This document shows, piece by piece, positions 7,802-16,688 of a stretch of 50,230 nt of DNA. The notes under the pieces are model-generated. The model was not told where the DNA came from. It did no database searches and saw nothing but the letters and a program-made list of their open reading frames with translations. The stretch covers positions 19,572-69,801 of the forward strand of contig CAJTVR010000015.1 in NCBI GenBank assembly GCA_910580075.1. Direction: 5' to 3'. Origin of the DNA: an uncultured Eubacterium sp. GTDB taxonomy: Bacteria > Bacillota > Clostridia > Lachnospirales > Lachnospiraceae. Every line of letters begins with the position of its first letter. Within the stretch, counting starts at the first letter, position 1. The position numbers and the translations under genes are program-made.

Positions 7802-7829
7802 TTTTATTTCCTCACTTTCTTTGATGTGC
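7509..7829 (-). repeat. Duplicated 22-base leader with ribosome site
   Basis: The same 22 bases (minus strand GCACATCAAAGAAAGTGAGG plus AA) occur at 7509-7530 and 7808-7829, each just upstream of a minus-strand start codon. The first also encodes the C-terminal residues of the upstream gene. Both contain the GTGAGGA ribosome site, so the two genes have near-identical translation starts. Confidence 0.6.
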
Positions 7830-7854
7830 CTGCTTTCTTTAACTGTCTTTATTA

Positions 7855-7940
7855 TATACTTGCGTAAGTATAAAAACAATAGGCAGAATGTACAAACCTA
7901 CGTAAGTATATTTGTACATTCTGTATACTTACGTAAACTT
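7855..7940. promoter_or_regulatory. Operator array between divergent phage genes
   Basis: Three similar palindromic sites lie here: TATACTTGCGTAAGTATA (7855-7872), a CTACGTAAGTATA site (7894-7910) and TATACTTACGTAAACTT (7924-7940). The middle one is enclosed by a perfect 13-bp inverted repeat, CAGAATGTACAAA (7884-7896) with TTTGTACATTCTG (7911-7923). The array separates the minus-strand pair from the ribbon-helix-helix gene, which is the obvious candidate for the binding protein (inference). Confidence 0.7.
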
Positions 7941-7957
7941 GAAAGATGTGTTATAAT
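7929..7957 (+). promoter_or_regulatory. Promoter of the ribbon-helix-helix gene
   Basis: A perfect TATAAT (7952-7957) stands 36 bases before the start codon. At a 17-base spacing the -35 position would be TTACGT (7929-7934), a poor match that overlaps the third operator site. A repressor or activator bound there would act directly on this promoter. Confidence 0.5.
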
Positions 7958-7992
7958 GTCCGCATAACTCAAAAAAGGAGGTCATACCAGAT

Positions 7993-8265
7993 ATGGGAAA
8001 TACAGAGGAAAGCAGACAGGAGCAGGCGGCAGAGGAAGAAAAGAAAAAATGGACGGTTCCACGGGGACCGGCGGCAACAAAGGCGAAAAACGAATATACC
8101 CGCAAGCATTATGACCGGGCTGAAATGATTCTGCCAAAAGGGGCAAAAGCAAAGATTGAAGCGGCAGCGAAAAAGCAAGGAATGTCAAGGAATGAATATA
8201 TACTTGCAGCAGTGAAAGAAGCATACCAGAGGGACACGGGGGAGGGGTTGCTTGATGGAAATTGA
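7993..8265 (+). CDS. Arc/MetJ-like ribbon-helix-helix protein
   Basis: A 90-residue basic protein. After a charged N-terminal part (EEEKKKWTVPRGPAATKAKNEYTRK) comes a ribbon-helix-helix domain: strand (DRAEMILPKG), helix A (AKAKIEAAAKKQG), turn (MSRNE) and helix B (YILAAVKEAYQRD). Such proteins bind palindromic DNA as dimers. It probably regulates its own divergent control region. AGGAGG lies 10 bases before the ATG. Its end overlaps the next gene. Confidence 0.78.
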   Translation: MGNTEESRQEQAAEEEKKKWTVPRGPAATKAKNEYTRKHYDRAEMILPKGAKAKIEAAAKKQGMSRNEYILAAVKEAYQRDTGEGLLDGN

Positions 8266-8470
8266 AAAAACAGGGAGAGTATGCGCACAATGCAGGAAAG
8301 AGATTGACCCGGTAAAAGATGGATTTGTTATGTGCAGGGATAATTTTATGCAGGCAAAGTATTTTCAGGAAATGGACGGAAGCGACAATGTTTTTTGTTC
8401 ACAGGACTGCGCCTGCCAGTATCTTTCTATCGAAAGAGTGTATCAGACGGAAGAAGGCGGGCTGATGTGA
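8255..8470 (+). CDS. Small zinc-binding protein
   Basis: A 71-residue protein with CAQC near the N terminus, MCRD in the middle, and CSQDCAC further on, a pattern suggesting a treble-clef or zinc-ribbon fold. It starts at the ATG at 8255, which overlaps the end of the ribbon-helix-helix gene and follows GGAGGGG. It is the last gene before the prophage attachment site. Function unknown. Confidence 0.6.
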   Translation: MEIEKTGRVCAQCRKEIDPVKDGFVMCRDNFMQAKYFQEMDGSDNVFCSQDCACQYLSIERVYQTEEGGLM

Positions 8471-8493
8471 CGGAAGCAGGAGAGGAAAAAAGG

Positions 8494-8520
8494 ACCCCGG
8501 AGGGCAGCAGTCTTCCGGGG
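8494..8520 (+). terminator. Hairpin at the prophage right end
   Basis: An inverted repeat (CCCCGGA at 8495-8501 with TCCGGGG at 8514-8520) follows the last phage gene and lies about 30 bases before the attachment site. It is likely a terminator that shields the host gene from phage transcription, although no T-run follows. Confidence 0.5.
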
Positions 8521-8539
8521 CTTATGATGTTGTATTAAC

Positions 8540-8572
8540 TGTACATTACCCACAGGCAATCTTGATACGCGC
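8540..8572 (+). other. Prophage right attachment site (attR) in an ABC ATPase gene
   Basis: Here phage sequence ends and host coding sequence begins: from 8549 the frame reads PTGNLDTRNSSEV, the conserved stretch after the Walker B motif of ABC ATPases. Upstream of it, where the acidic Walker B residues should be, the sequence is unrelated. The core probably lies within CCCACAGGCAATCTTGATAC (8549-8568). The matching left site and the N-terminal half of the gene lie outside the window, so the exact crossover cannot be set. Confidence 0.7.
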
Positions 8573-8731
8573 AACAGCAGCGAAGTCATTGCTTTGTTAA
8601 AAGAAGCGTCAAGAAAGTATGAGCAGACCATTATTATGATTACTCATAACAGGAGCATTGCACAGAGCGCAGACCGGATATTGCAGGTATCGGACGGTGT
8701 GCTGACTGATTTGGGGAGGTGCCGCGAATGA
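8549..8731 (+). pseudogene. ABC transporter ATPase, C-terminal remnant cut by prophage
   Basis: Sixty codons that read PTGNLDTRNSSEVIALLKEA, then TIIMITHNRSIAQSADRILQVSDG (the switch histidine region), to a stop at 8729-8731. This is the C-terminal quarter of a MacB/BceA-type ATPase. The rest, including Walker A, signature and Walker B, is missing on this side because the prophage inserted. The stop overlaps the ATG of the permease gene (ATGA), showing that the two were one operon. Precise excision of the prophage would restore the gene. Confidence 0.85.
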
Positions 8732-11058
8732 AAAGCTATTTAAGCCTGATCCCGATTTCTGCAAAGGTGCGGAAGCGGCAAAACCGTATGACAATTTTGT
8801 GTATTATCAGTTCTGTACTGCTTGTGACAGCAATTTTCAGCGTGGCAGATATGTTCATTCGGACAAAAAGGGATGAATTACAGAATAAACATGGTAATTA
8901 TCATATAAAATTAGAAAATATCTCCCAGAGCATTGGAGATGAAATCAGCCGCCGTTTGGATGTAACAGCCGCCGGCTGGTCGGAAGCGTTCAATACAGAT
9001 GTAGACCAGCCGTATTACGTTGGAGAGAAAAGAGCTGCTTTATATGGCGCTGACAGTATCTATCTGAACCAGCTTTCCAACGCCCTTGAAGAAGGGGATG
9101 TTCCGCAGCGCGATAACGAAGTCATGCTTAGTTCCAATGCAAAGACTGCTTTGGATGTGGAGATTGGCGATAGTGTAACAGTCAGGACCCCAGCGGGAAC
9201 GGCCAGCTTTACCGTAACTGGTTTTGGCTCGGATGACCGGGAGTATTATCAGGGACAGACTTATCTGGCTGCTGTATATATGACGCGGACAAAGTTTGCA
9301 TCGCTTATGGAACAAAACGGTATTCCGCTTAACCCGGCCTGTTATGTTCAGTTTCGGAATGCTTCAAAGGCTTCCAGTGCAATTACGGAAATAAAAGAGC
9401 AATATGATTTGTCAGAACAAAGTATTTCCGAAAATACTGCAGTCATGGCTATTGCCGGGCAGAGCAGTAATGATTCTGTAAAAAATATTTATGGTATGGC
9501 AGCAGTTTTGTCTGTTTTGGTACTGCTGGCCGGTGTGCTGATGATTTCCGGCAGCATGAACAGCAATGTGGCCCAGCGGACAAAATTTTTTGGTATGATG
9601 CGCTGTATTGGTGCAAGCCGCAGGCAGATGATCCGCTATGTGCGTCTGGAGGCAGTAAACTGGTGTAAAACGGCTGTACCTATTGGACTGCTCTCAGGTA
9701 TAGCAGTCAGCTGGAGCATTTGTGCAGTACTGCATTATGGGATTGGCGGTGAATTTCAGACAATATCTGTGACTGCTCTTAGTCCGGCGGGGCTGATTAG
9801 CGGCTCACTGGCTGGAATTGTTACGGTTCTTCTGGCGGCACAATCCCCGGCTAAACGTGCAGCTAAAGTTTCTCCGATGGCAGCAGTTTCCGGCAGCTCA
9901 GATACGGTGCACTCTGTACGGCATACTATGCGGCTGAACCTGGCCAGGCCTGAAAAGACTTTAGGTGTTTATTATGCAATAGCATCTAAGAAAAACTGGT
10001 TTTTGATGACAGCCAGCTTTTCTCTTAGCATTATCCTGTTCTTCTGCTTCACGGCGGGGCTGGATTTTGCACGTCAGTTAGTACCGTCCCTGCGGTCATG
10101 GCAGCCAGATATTACACTCACAGGCTATGTAAATGAACCTGTGTTAAGCCAGAGTTTAAGTGATGCTGTCAGCTCTGTTTCTGGTGTAGATCATGTCTTT
10201 GGCAGCACATTTATAAAGAATGTTTCTGCTTCTTCTTCACGGCCGGGGATTGACCATGTGGACTTAACATCATACAGTGACGAGCTGCTGGATTGTGCAG
10301 AGGATAGCCTTGTGCAGGGAGATTTATCAGAAATTTACGGAGACAGCAATAAGGTTATGACTGTTTCAAATAAGGATAATCCGTTACAGGCTGGAGATAC
10401 CATTCAGATAGCGGGGCAAGAGGCTGTAATTGCCTGTGTCGTATCTTATGGACTGTATTCAGGCGAATATAGCATAATCTGTTCGCAGGAAACTTTTACC
10501 CGGCTTACAGGAGAGCAGAATTACAGCATGATCGGAGTGCAGTTAGGCAAAGATGCCTCGGATGATACTGTAAAACAAATTAGTGACCTTGCCGAAAGCA
10601 ATGTTATTTTTGCAGATCATCGTGAAAGCAACAGACAAAACCGTGCAACCTATCTGGCAACTGTTTTTATTGTGTATAGTTTTCTGGCGGTTATTGCCAT
10701 GATTACCCTGTTCAACATTGTAAACAGCATTTCTATGAGCGTAACAGCCCGTATTAAGATGTACGGTGTTATGCGGGCTGTTGGTATGGACAGAAAACAG
10801 CTTACCCGGATGATTGCTGCAGAAGCCTTTACTTATTCCATTTCAGGTCTTGTAATTGGCGGCAGCATAGGAACTGCTCTTAGATATTTCCTGCATATCA
10901 GACTGCTTACGCGGTATTTTGGCACTCCGTGGAGACTGCCAGTAGAACTGGCTGCCACTATAATTGTGTTTTCTATCGCTGCTGCTATTGCTGCGGTGTA
11001 CGCCCCGGCAAAGCGCATCCACAAAATGGAAATCACCGCAGTAATCAGCGAATTATAG
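8728..11058 (+). CDS. FtsX-type ABC transporter permease
   Basis: A 776-residue membrane protein with the double FtsX layout: an N-terminal membrane helix (MTILCIISSVLLVTAIF), an extracellular domain, three helices around residues 255-390, a further helix (FLMTASFSLSIILFFCF) and extracellular domain, and three C-terminal helices ending FSIAAAIAAVYAPAKR. I choose the ATG at 8728 because it overlaps the ATPase stop. With a partner ATPase such permeases sense or remove antimicrobial peptides or export substrates and are usually controlled by an adjacent two-component system, as here. Its ATPase is split by the prophage and its sensor kinase has a stop codon, so it may be idle. Confidence 0.88.
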   Translation: MKSYLSLIPISAKVRKRQNRMTILCIISSVLLVTAIFSVADMFIRTKRDELQNKHGNYHIKLENISQSIGDEISRRLDVTAAGWSEAFNTDVDQPYYVGEKRAALYGADSIYLNQLSNALEEGDVPQRDNEVMLSSNAKTALDVEIGDSVTVRTPAGTASFTVTGFGSDDREYYQGQTYLAAVYMTRTKFASLMEQNGIPLNPACYVQFRNASKASSAITEIKEQYDLSEQSISENTAVMAIAGQSSNDSVKNIYGMAAVLSVLVLLAGVLMISGSMNSNVAQRTKFFGMMRCIGASRRQMIRYVRLEAVNWCKTAVPIGLLSGIAVSWSICAVLHYGIGGEFQTISVTALSPAGLISGSLAGIVTVLLAAQSPAKRAAKVSPMAAVSGSSDTVHSVRHTMRLNLARPEKTLGVYYAIASKKNWFLMTASFSLSIILFFCFTAGLDFARQLVPSLRSWQPDITLTGYVNEPVLSQSLSDAVSSVSGVDHVFGSTFIKNVSASSSRPGIDHVDLTSYSDELLDCAEDSLVQGDLSEIYGDSNKVMTVSNKDNPLQAGDTIQIAGQEAVIACVVSYGLYSGEYSIICSQETFTRLTGEQNYSMIGVQLGKDASDDTVKQISDLAESNVIFADHRESNRQNRATYLATVFIVYSFLAVIAMITLFNIVNSISMSVTARIKMYGVMRAVGMDRKQLTRMIAAEAFTYSISGLVIGGSIGTALRYFLHIRLLTRYFGTPWRLPVELAATIIVFSIAAAIAAVYAPAKRIHKMEITAVISEL

Positions 11059-11090
11059 CAATGAGAGATCAGCTGAAATAATAAATATCA

Positions 11091-11159
11091 GGAAGAAAAC
11101 GGGTGCGGATGAATCATTTGTTTATTTATTCAGGAACAGGTTCCTGCCCGTTTCCTTCC
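11091..11159. terminator. Long hairpin between convergent genes
   Basis: GGAAGAAAACGGG (11091-11103) pairs with CCCGTTTCCTTCC (11147-11159) with one mismatch, and pairing continues weakly inward. It lies between the permease gene and the convergent minus-strand locus and probably ends transcription from one or both sides. It lacks a clear T-run. Confidence 0.45.
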
Positions 11160-11186
11160 ATATTTAGACTGTAATTAACGGCATAT

Positions 11187-11837
11187 TCAGCCATTATCTG
11201 CATCTATTAATATAGAAACTGATTTATCGGTATCTATTGTAAAATTTACCAGGTAATGCATCATTTTGCCGGCTTCTTCTGCCGGCTGCAGTTCTATTGT
11301 AAAATCAGATTCGGATACATCCATTCCAAAGACGTTTTTTATGCTTTCTCTGCTTAAATTTACAGCATCGTTTTCATCAATGTTACATTTGCGCACGCTG
11401 CTTTTTTAAGGATGATTCTGATTCTGGACACTGAAGTCACGTTTATAATAAAAATCAATGAGTTCTAACAATTCCTCATCTGTCATTTTCCTTTCAGGTA
11501 AATAGAATTTACTTTCAGAGCCGACAAAATAAAAACAGCAGTCAGTCACATTTGCTTCATTTTCAAATTGCGTGATTTCTGATTCCGGAAATCGTCCTTC
11601 ACTCAAATATTGATTATTTAGCAAAGATAATCTTTCACGTTCTGCTTCTGTCAGGTTTCTTGAGTAACTGTCTGCTCCCATAACCGAACTCTGGGTTCTG
11701 TCATTATACTGTCCTGTCTTCGCTTCATCCATTTCTCTTAACCGCTGTCCCAGATAGTTTTTTGCAGCGTATATGCTTCCCGTGCCCGCTAGAATGATAC
11801 AGACCATAGCGGCAGAGATTTTATTTTCGCTCCCCAT
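11187..11837 (-). pseudogene. Membrane-anchored protein gene with one in-frame stop
   Basis: On the minus strand a 143-residue frame starts at 11837 with an N-terminal membrane segment (ISAAMVCIILAGTGSIYAA) and ends at a TAA (11408-11406). The same frame then continues without a break for 72 codons to 11187 (RKCNIDENDAVNLSRESIKNVFGMDVSE and on). The two parts together make a 217-codon gene like others of this secreted family, and the second part resembles the middle of the protein at 14212-15039. I therefore read it as one gene with a nonsense mutation. Two separate short genes are the alternative; no good ribosome site precedes the second part. Confidence 0.6.
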
Positions 11838-12045
11838 TTATTAATATTGTCAATATTGGCTGACATTTTTTGCCGGGTGATTACTAAGCTGAAAAATTTT
11901 AAGAAAAATTGAAACCTTTTTGCGGCGTTATAACAATATATACATGCAGGGACACATCTTTGCAATGCTGAACAGCTGCTTTGCGTGAGATCAGTTATTA
12001 TGCATGGATGTTCTGGAATATTTTTTAAAAGGGGGCTGCTGAAAA

Positions 12046-12699
12046 ATGGCTGAAATACTAATTGTGGAGGATGAGTTTTCCATTAATGAACTGATACGCA
12101 GAAATCTAAGCCTTACAGGGCATCACTGTATGCAGGCTTTTGACGGACTGTCTGCGGCTGAGCTGCTGGAAAATGAAAAATTTGATTTGATTGTGCTGGA
12201 TATTATGCTGCCCGGACTGGACGGCTATCAGGTGTTTGAGAGGGCTTTTGGAATGCCGGTTATATTTCTGACAGCGAAAAGTGAACTGGCTGACAAGCTG
12301 AAAGGACTGGCTATGGGGGCAGATGATTACCTGACAAAACCGTTTCAGATGCTGGAACTGGCAGCAAGGGTGGAAGCGGTACTGCGGCGGACAAAAAAAG
12401 CTGGATCGGAATTTGTGATGGGTGACTTAAGATGCGATTTTGACAGACATCAGGTCTTTCTAAATGGAGCAGTTATCGAATGTACACCCAAAGAATATGA
12501 GCTGCTGGAGGTAATGATTAGAAACCGGAATATTGCCCTTTCCAGAGAAAAACTGCTGGATATGGTATGGGGATATGATTTTGATGGAGGTACCCGTACT
12601 GTGGATGTCCATATTCAGAGGCTGCGCCACAAACTGCATCTGGAGGATCAGATCCGGACAGTATATAAGCTGGGATACCGATTGGAGGTTCATGAATGA
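12046..12699 (+). CDS. OmpR-family response regulator
   Basis: A 217-residue two-component regulator. The receiver domain has the acidic pair (VEDE), the phosphoacceptor Asp in LIVLDIMLPG (about residue 52), and the conserved Thr and Lys (FLTAK, TKPF). A winged-helix DNA-binding domain follows (TPKEYELLEVMIRN ... TRTVDVHIQRLRHKL ... VYKLGYRLE). Its last bases overlap the start of the sensor kinase (ATGA). It probably controls the adjacent ABC permease. It is intact although its kinase is not. Confidence 0.93.
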   Translation: MAEILIVEDEFSINELIRRNLSLTGHHCMQAFDGLSAAELLENEKFDLIVLDIMLPGLDGYQVFERAFGMPVIFLTAKSELADKLKGLAMGADDYLTKPFQMLELAARVEAVLRRTKKAGSEFVMGDLRCDFDRHQVFLNGAVIECTPKEYELLEVMIRNRNIALSREKLLDMVWGYDFDGGTRTVDVHIQRLRHKLHLEDQIRTVYKLGYRLEVHE

Positions 12700-14096
12700 A
12701 AAAAAAGATTTTTTTTGCTGCGGTAATTCTTTTTACTGTGTTTCTTAATTCTATGATTCTCATTGTATCAAACATTATATTACAAGATAAACTTTCAACT
12801 GTCCGGGACAAAAGCCTGGCAGAGCATTATGTCATCGCATCGTCCCTGATCGGAGATATGCAGGCACTGGAGCAGAGGGGGAATCATGTCAAAGAAAATA
12901 TAGATCATCTCATGCGCCTGTATTCACGGTATCTGCAGGGAAGGGGAAACGGTCTTGCAGTATCCTGTTCAGGGGAATGGATATATGAAAGTCCTGCGTT
13001 TTCGTCAGAAGAAAACAGAATTTATCCGCCAGATACAGGCTGCAGTCAGGAAAGGCTTGTTTATATGGAAAATGGAAACCGTCCGGTTCTGTGCGTTTAT
13101 GGCAGCTTTCCCGCTCCATGGTAGGATTACGGACTGATGTATACCGGGAACCTTGGCGAGACCATTCAGTCATGGCGTCATACGAAAAATATTCTATTTC
13201 CTGCAGGCATTGCGGTAATACTTATGATGTCGTTTTTTCTGTTTCAATTCCTGAATATTATTTTTCGACCGTTAAGGCAGATTTCCAGTACATCTGCTAA
13301 GATTGCAAATGGAAATTACGGCAGCAGGATTCTGACTCGTGGAAAGGATGAAATTTCCGGTGTGGCACATAATTTTAATCTTATGGCAGATCAGATAGAA
13401 AATCAGATTAAACAGCTTGAGGAAGCCTCAGAGCAGAAACAGCAGTTTATTGATAACTTTTCCCATGAACTGCGGATTCCGCTGACGGCGATTTATGGAT
13501 ATGCAGAATATATTCAAAAAGCGCTTATGTCAGAAGAAGAACGTTATGAATGTACACAGTTTATTATGACGGAATGCAGCAGGCTGCAAAACATGGCGTA
13601 CCAGCTTCTTGATATGGCATTGCTTCGCAGGGAAGAAATGAAAGACAGCAGTTGTTCTGTAAAAGAACTTTTTGCAGAATCGGAAAAAGTTATGCACGTA
13701 AGGGCATCGGAAAAGAAAATAAGGCTGGCTTATGTTCTGCCTGGAAATTATGCTGTCAGAGGAAATATGGAACAGCTGCTGATACTGACCAATAACCTGA
13801 TTGATAATGCCATTAAGGCAAGCCGGCAGGAGGATGAAATTTGTATCCGTGCATATTCAGAGGAATCAGCTGTTGTGGTGGAGGTCGAGGATCATGGGAG
13901 CGGTATGGAAAAGGAGCAGATATCACATATAAAAGAGGCTTTTTATCGTGCTGACAAAGCGCGGAGCCGCGCTGCCGGCGGGGCAGGGCTTGGACTTGCT
14001 ATCTGCGATAGAATTGTACAGATTCATCATGCAGATATGTCATTTATTTCTGAACCGGGAGTAAAAACTGTCGTGAAACTGTCTTTTCCTCTGTAA
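12696..14096 (+). pseudogene. Sensor histidine kinase with an amber stop
   Basis: A membrane histidine kinase gene of 467 codons with one TAG at 13122-13124. The first part (142 residues) has a membrane helix and the extracellular sensor, ending GSFPAPW. The frame is identical after the stop (DYGLMYTGNLGETIQSWR) and continues with a second membrane helix, HAMP region, H box (SHELRIPLTAIYGY), N box (NNLIDNAIKAS) and G boxes (GSGMEKEQI, GGAGLGLAI). Related kinases often have a Gln here, so CAG to TAG is the likely change. A new start after the stop could still make a kinase lacking its sensor. Confidence 0.8.
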
Positions 14097-14211
14097 TGAA
14101 TAATTCGATAAAACATAAATTTTTACAAGTTCGCAATAACATCGATATTTTTTTGAAACAGAGAGGTTTTATAGTGTATCTGTCAAAACAAATCAGAAAG
14201 GAGTTTTACTT

Positions 14212-15039
14212 ATGAAACAAAAAAACATTTCAAAATTAGCAGCAGCATTTGCCATTATTGGTGCAGGTACGTTACTCTTTAATTCGGCGGCGGAAATGAC
14301 TCTGGCGGCGAACAGTGAGAAGATGCAGAAAGTTCCAACCAGTTATCAGGCTGCGGACAGTCTGGAAACGGCATTGCCACGGGTCACAGTGAACGGGAAG
14401 AACAAAAAAAGTGACAGCGCAAAAGTAAACTATAAGCTAAGTATGGACAGCCTGAATACTGGAACGCCTGCGGATACGGATTTGACAATGGAGGAGGCCG
14501 CTGAAGCAGGAAGACAGTATCTTGAGAATATTTTCGGGCTGGATTTGAAAGGCGCATATGTATATATGAGCTATAATCCGGGTACGGAAACCTTCCCGCG
14601 TGCTTTTTGGGCAGCCGATGTTCTGTTTCAGAAAAAACAGACGCCTGAGAGTACAAGGTGGGGATATATGATAGACGCCGTGACAGGGGAGCTTTTCAAT
14701 ATTGGACATAACAGACAGTTAGACGTAAACGTTTCACTTGGCTATAACGCAGCTCTGGAAAAAGATTACGGGGTATACGCGAAACTCGCCAGAAAGAAAG
14801 CGAAGGAATGGAAGCTGCTGGACAGCCCGATAGACAGGGTGGAATATAACTGCCAGGGATATTCCGGAAATGATCCGACGATTGCAGTGAATGTTATTGG
14901 CAGGAACGGGGAAATTGTCAATATGGACTTTTCGCGGTATGATCAGACGTTTTTAGGACTTATTACGGACACTTCAAGGAAAATATCAGAGTCTGCATTG
15001 AACAGTGCGATGGAGAATCACAGTAAAATGGCAGAATGA
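14212..15039 (+). CDS. Secreted protein of unknown function next to the two-component system
   Basis: A 275-residue protein with an N-terminal export signal (KLAAAFAIIGAGTLLFNSAAEMTLAA). The mature part has a segment DLTMEEAAEAGRQYLENIFGLDLKG that resembles a segment of the interrupted gene at 11187-11837, and a second alpha/beta repeat-like part (EKDYGVYAKLARKKAKEWKLL). The arrangement hints at PepSY-like modules, but I cannot confirm that. AAAGGAG stands before the ATG. It probably belongs to the regulon of the neighbouring two-component system, by position only. Confidence 0.65.
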   Translation: MKQKNISKLAAAFAIIGAGTLLFNSAAEMTLAANSEKMQKVPTSYQAADSLETALPRVTVNGKNKKSDSAKVNYKLSMDSLNTGTPADTDLTMEEAAEAGRQYLENIFGLDLKGAYVYMSYNPGTETFPRAFWAADVLFQKKQTPESTRWGYMIDAVTGELFNIGHNRQLDVNVSLGYNAALEKDYGVYAKLARKKAKEWKLLDSPIDRVEYNCQGYSGNDPTIAVNVIGRNGEIVNMDFSRYDQTFLGLITDTSRKISESALNSAMENHSKMAE

Positions 15040-15164
15040 TTCATCCCACACCGCATATGCTGTCATGCCGGCAGGAAGGAAGAGACTGCAGGTCCGCATA
15101 GACGAAGAACAGGCTGGTGCGAAGCTGGATTTACGGGTATAGAGGGGCCGCGGTGATAGATTAC

Positions 15165-15281
15165 CCGGACGCCGGGAAGAGAAACTTTTTCCTTTTTCTG
15201 TGACTCCGCAGAACAGTTAGAATTTCTTACTGTTCGAAGGCGGAACAGAAAAAGGAAAAAGTTTCTCCGCCTGGCGTCCGG
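15165..15281. repeat. Inverted-repeat element, copy 1
   Basis: A 117-bp palindromic element in the gap between two genes. Its left arm (15165-15201, starting CCGGACGCCGGGAAGAG) is complementary to its right arm (15245-15281, ending CTGGCGTCCGG) over about 37 bases with few mismatches. The same arm sequence is found at 20415-20617. The flank GTTCATCAATAGATA on the right matches, inverted, the left flank of the second copy. This is the pattern of a MITE or similar non-autonomous repeat. The rest of 15040-15392 holds no gene I can support; a TATAAT at 15329-15334 may serve the next gene. Confidence 0.7.
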
Positions 15282-15392
15282 TTCATCAATAGATAGAAAA
15301 ACTTATTCCCTCTGGAAAACCATTATGCTATAATGAAGCCAGTGACAAATAAATGCTGTATGGCTGTTTAGATAAGCAGGAGGAGATTCCGG

Positions 15393-16214
15393 ATGAAAAA
15401 TTTTAATGATATCGCAGGCAGTATTGCAAAGGATGCGGTAACGTATGCTGCGAAGAACGGAGCAGTGCTTGATTACACACAGGAAAGTGTCAGGAACGTG
15501 GATGATTTTCTTGGAGCCTTTCATGACAGCCTTGACCAATATGATAATGATGAGGGAGCAAAAACCTTGTGGAACGCAGCGGTTTTGTTCGGAACATATA
15601 TCGGGGAGGTGCTGCTGCGCTGCGGACTGGCTGAAAAGGGATTTGTATGGCTCGAAGACGATGGAATCCCGATACTTAGTATTCCGGGCAGTCAGACTTC
15701 TGTATCACCTATTACAAAAGCCCATAAGAGGATTTTAAACGGAGCAGAGGACGGCCTGGCAGGTTTTACGGATGTGGTGTTTTCTGTCGTAAATGGTGAG
15801 TGGCCCAAAACGGGAGTGCTGCGGGTTCCAGATGTTGAAACGGCAAGTGGTGAAAAAACAGAGAGAATTGTTTATAAAGAATCGGATCACTATATATCTC
15901 TTGTTGCGCAGGGAGATGAGGATTTTGTTATTTTCAAGTCTCACGATGGATTTTTTCAGTTTTACGGAATCGGAAATCAATTTATCTGCGAGGCCTGGTT
16001 TAATCTGAACGGACGCAGGGCGTATGCACTGGTAAATCCTGACTGTACGAATACAAAACGTGTAAAACTTGTTACACCGTACGGTAAATATACTCCGAGA
16101 GAGCGGGATATTATTTCGCTGGAACAGCTTAAAACAGCTGTGTATGAGTATTTTTCCAATCTTGAGGAAGCAGATTTTCTTGCAAAAGTCCCGCATGAGA
16201 CAATTGATATGTGA
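15393..16214 (+). CDS. Hypothetical protein of 273 residues
   Basis: A soluble acidic protein without a signal peptide or membrane segment and without a family I recognise. The first half looks helical (GSIAKDAVTYAAKNGAVLDYTQESVRN; TLWNAAVLFGTYIGEVLLRCGL), the second half mixed (YISLVAQGDEDFVIFKSHDGFFQFYGIG). It is preceded by AGGAGGAGA and a TATAAT box. It is followed at 73 bases by a truncated response regulator. Confidence 0.65.
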   Translation: MKNFNDIAGSIAKDAVTYAAKNGAVLDYTQESVRNVDDFLGAFHDSLDQYDNDEGAKTLWNAAVLFGTYIGEVLLRCGLAEKGFVWLEDDGIPILSIPGSQTSVSPITKAHKRILNGAEDGLAGFTDVVFSVVNGEWPKTGVLRVPDVETASGEKTERIVYKESDHYISLVAQGDEDFVIFKSHDGFFQFYGIGNQFICEAWFNLNGRRAYALVNPDCTNTKRVKLVTPYGKYTPRERDIISLEQLKTAVYEYFSNLEEADFLAKVPHETIDM

Positions 16215-16286
16215 GAAGACATCCGGTTTGTGGGCCTGAAAACTGAAAAATGGGAAAAATAAACAACGGAAGATACAGAAAACGGG

Positions 16287-16688
16287 GTGAACACATTGGG
16301 ACGGATAGCGATATGTGACGACGATAAGGAAGCTGTCAAATATCATGGGGATATTGTGAAAGACTGTCTGCGCTCTTGCGGAATAGGTTATGAGATTGCA
16401 ACCTATACACAAAGCAGCAATCTTCTTTTTGATATTACAGACGACCATTTTTTCTATGATTTGATTTTGCTTGATATAGAAATGCCCGGAATAACAGGTA
16501 TGGAATTATCTGAAAAGATCAAACCTCATTTACCAAATGTAAAGATTATTTTTATCACGTCGCATATCGAATATGCGATTGACGCTTTTGAGCTTTCTAT
16601 TTTCCGTTATGTGCCTATTCAAAAGATAAAGATGCACTGGCGGACTTTATTCTCCTCTTCAAGGAAGCGTGTGAAGATAAAACCTTAA
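16287..16688 (+). pseudogene. LytTR-type response regulator lacking its output domain
   Basis: The receiver domain (IAICDDDKEAV; LILLDIEMPG with the phosphoacceptor Asp; FITSHIEYAIDAFEL; SIFRYVP) is that of the AgrA/LytTR group, typical of peptide quorum-sensing systems. After RYVP the sequence becomes an unrelated basic tail and ends, so the LytTR DNA-binding domain is absent. A different frame is open across the break for about 30 codons (KDKDALADFILLFKEA) but does not look like LytTR either. It is probably a remnant. The start is GTG at 16287 or TTG at 16296; the latter is nearer to a GGGG ribosome site. Confidence 0.65.

Noticed and set aside
13122..13124. Recoding of TAG as a sense codon
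   Set aside because: The window uses TAG as a normal stop in other genes, and the neighbouring broken gene has TAA, so a simple nonsense mutation is more likely.
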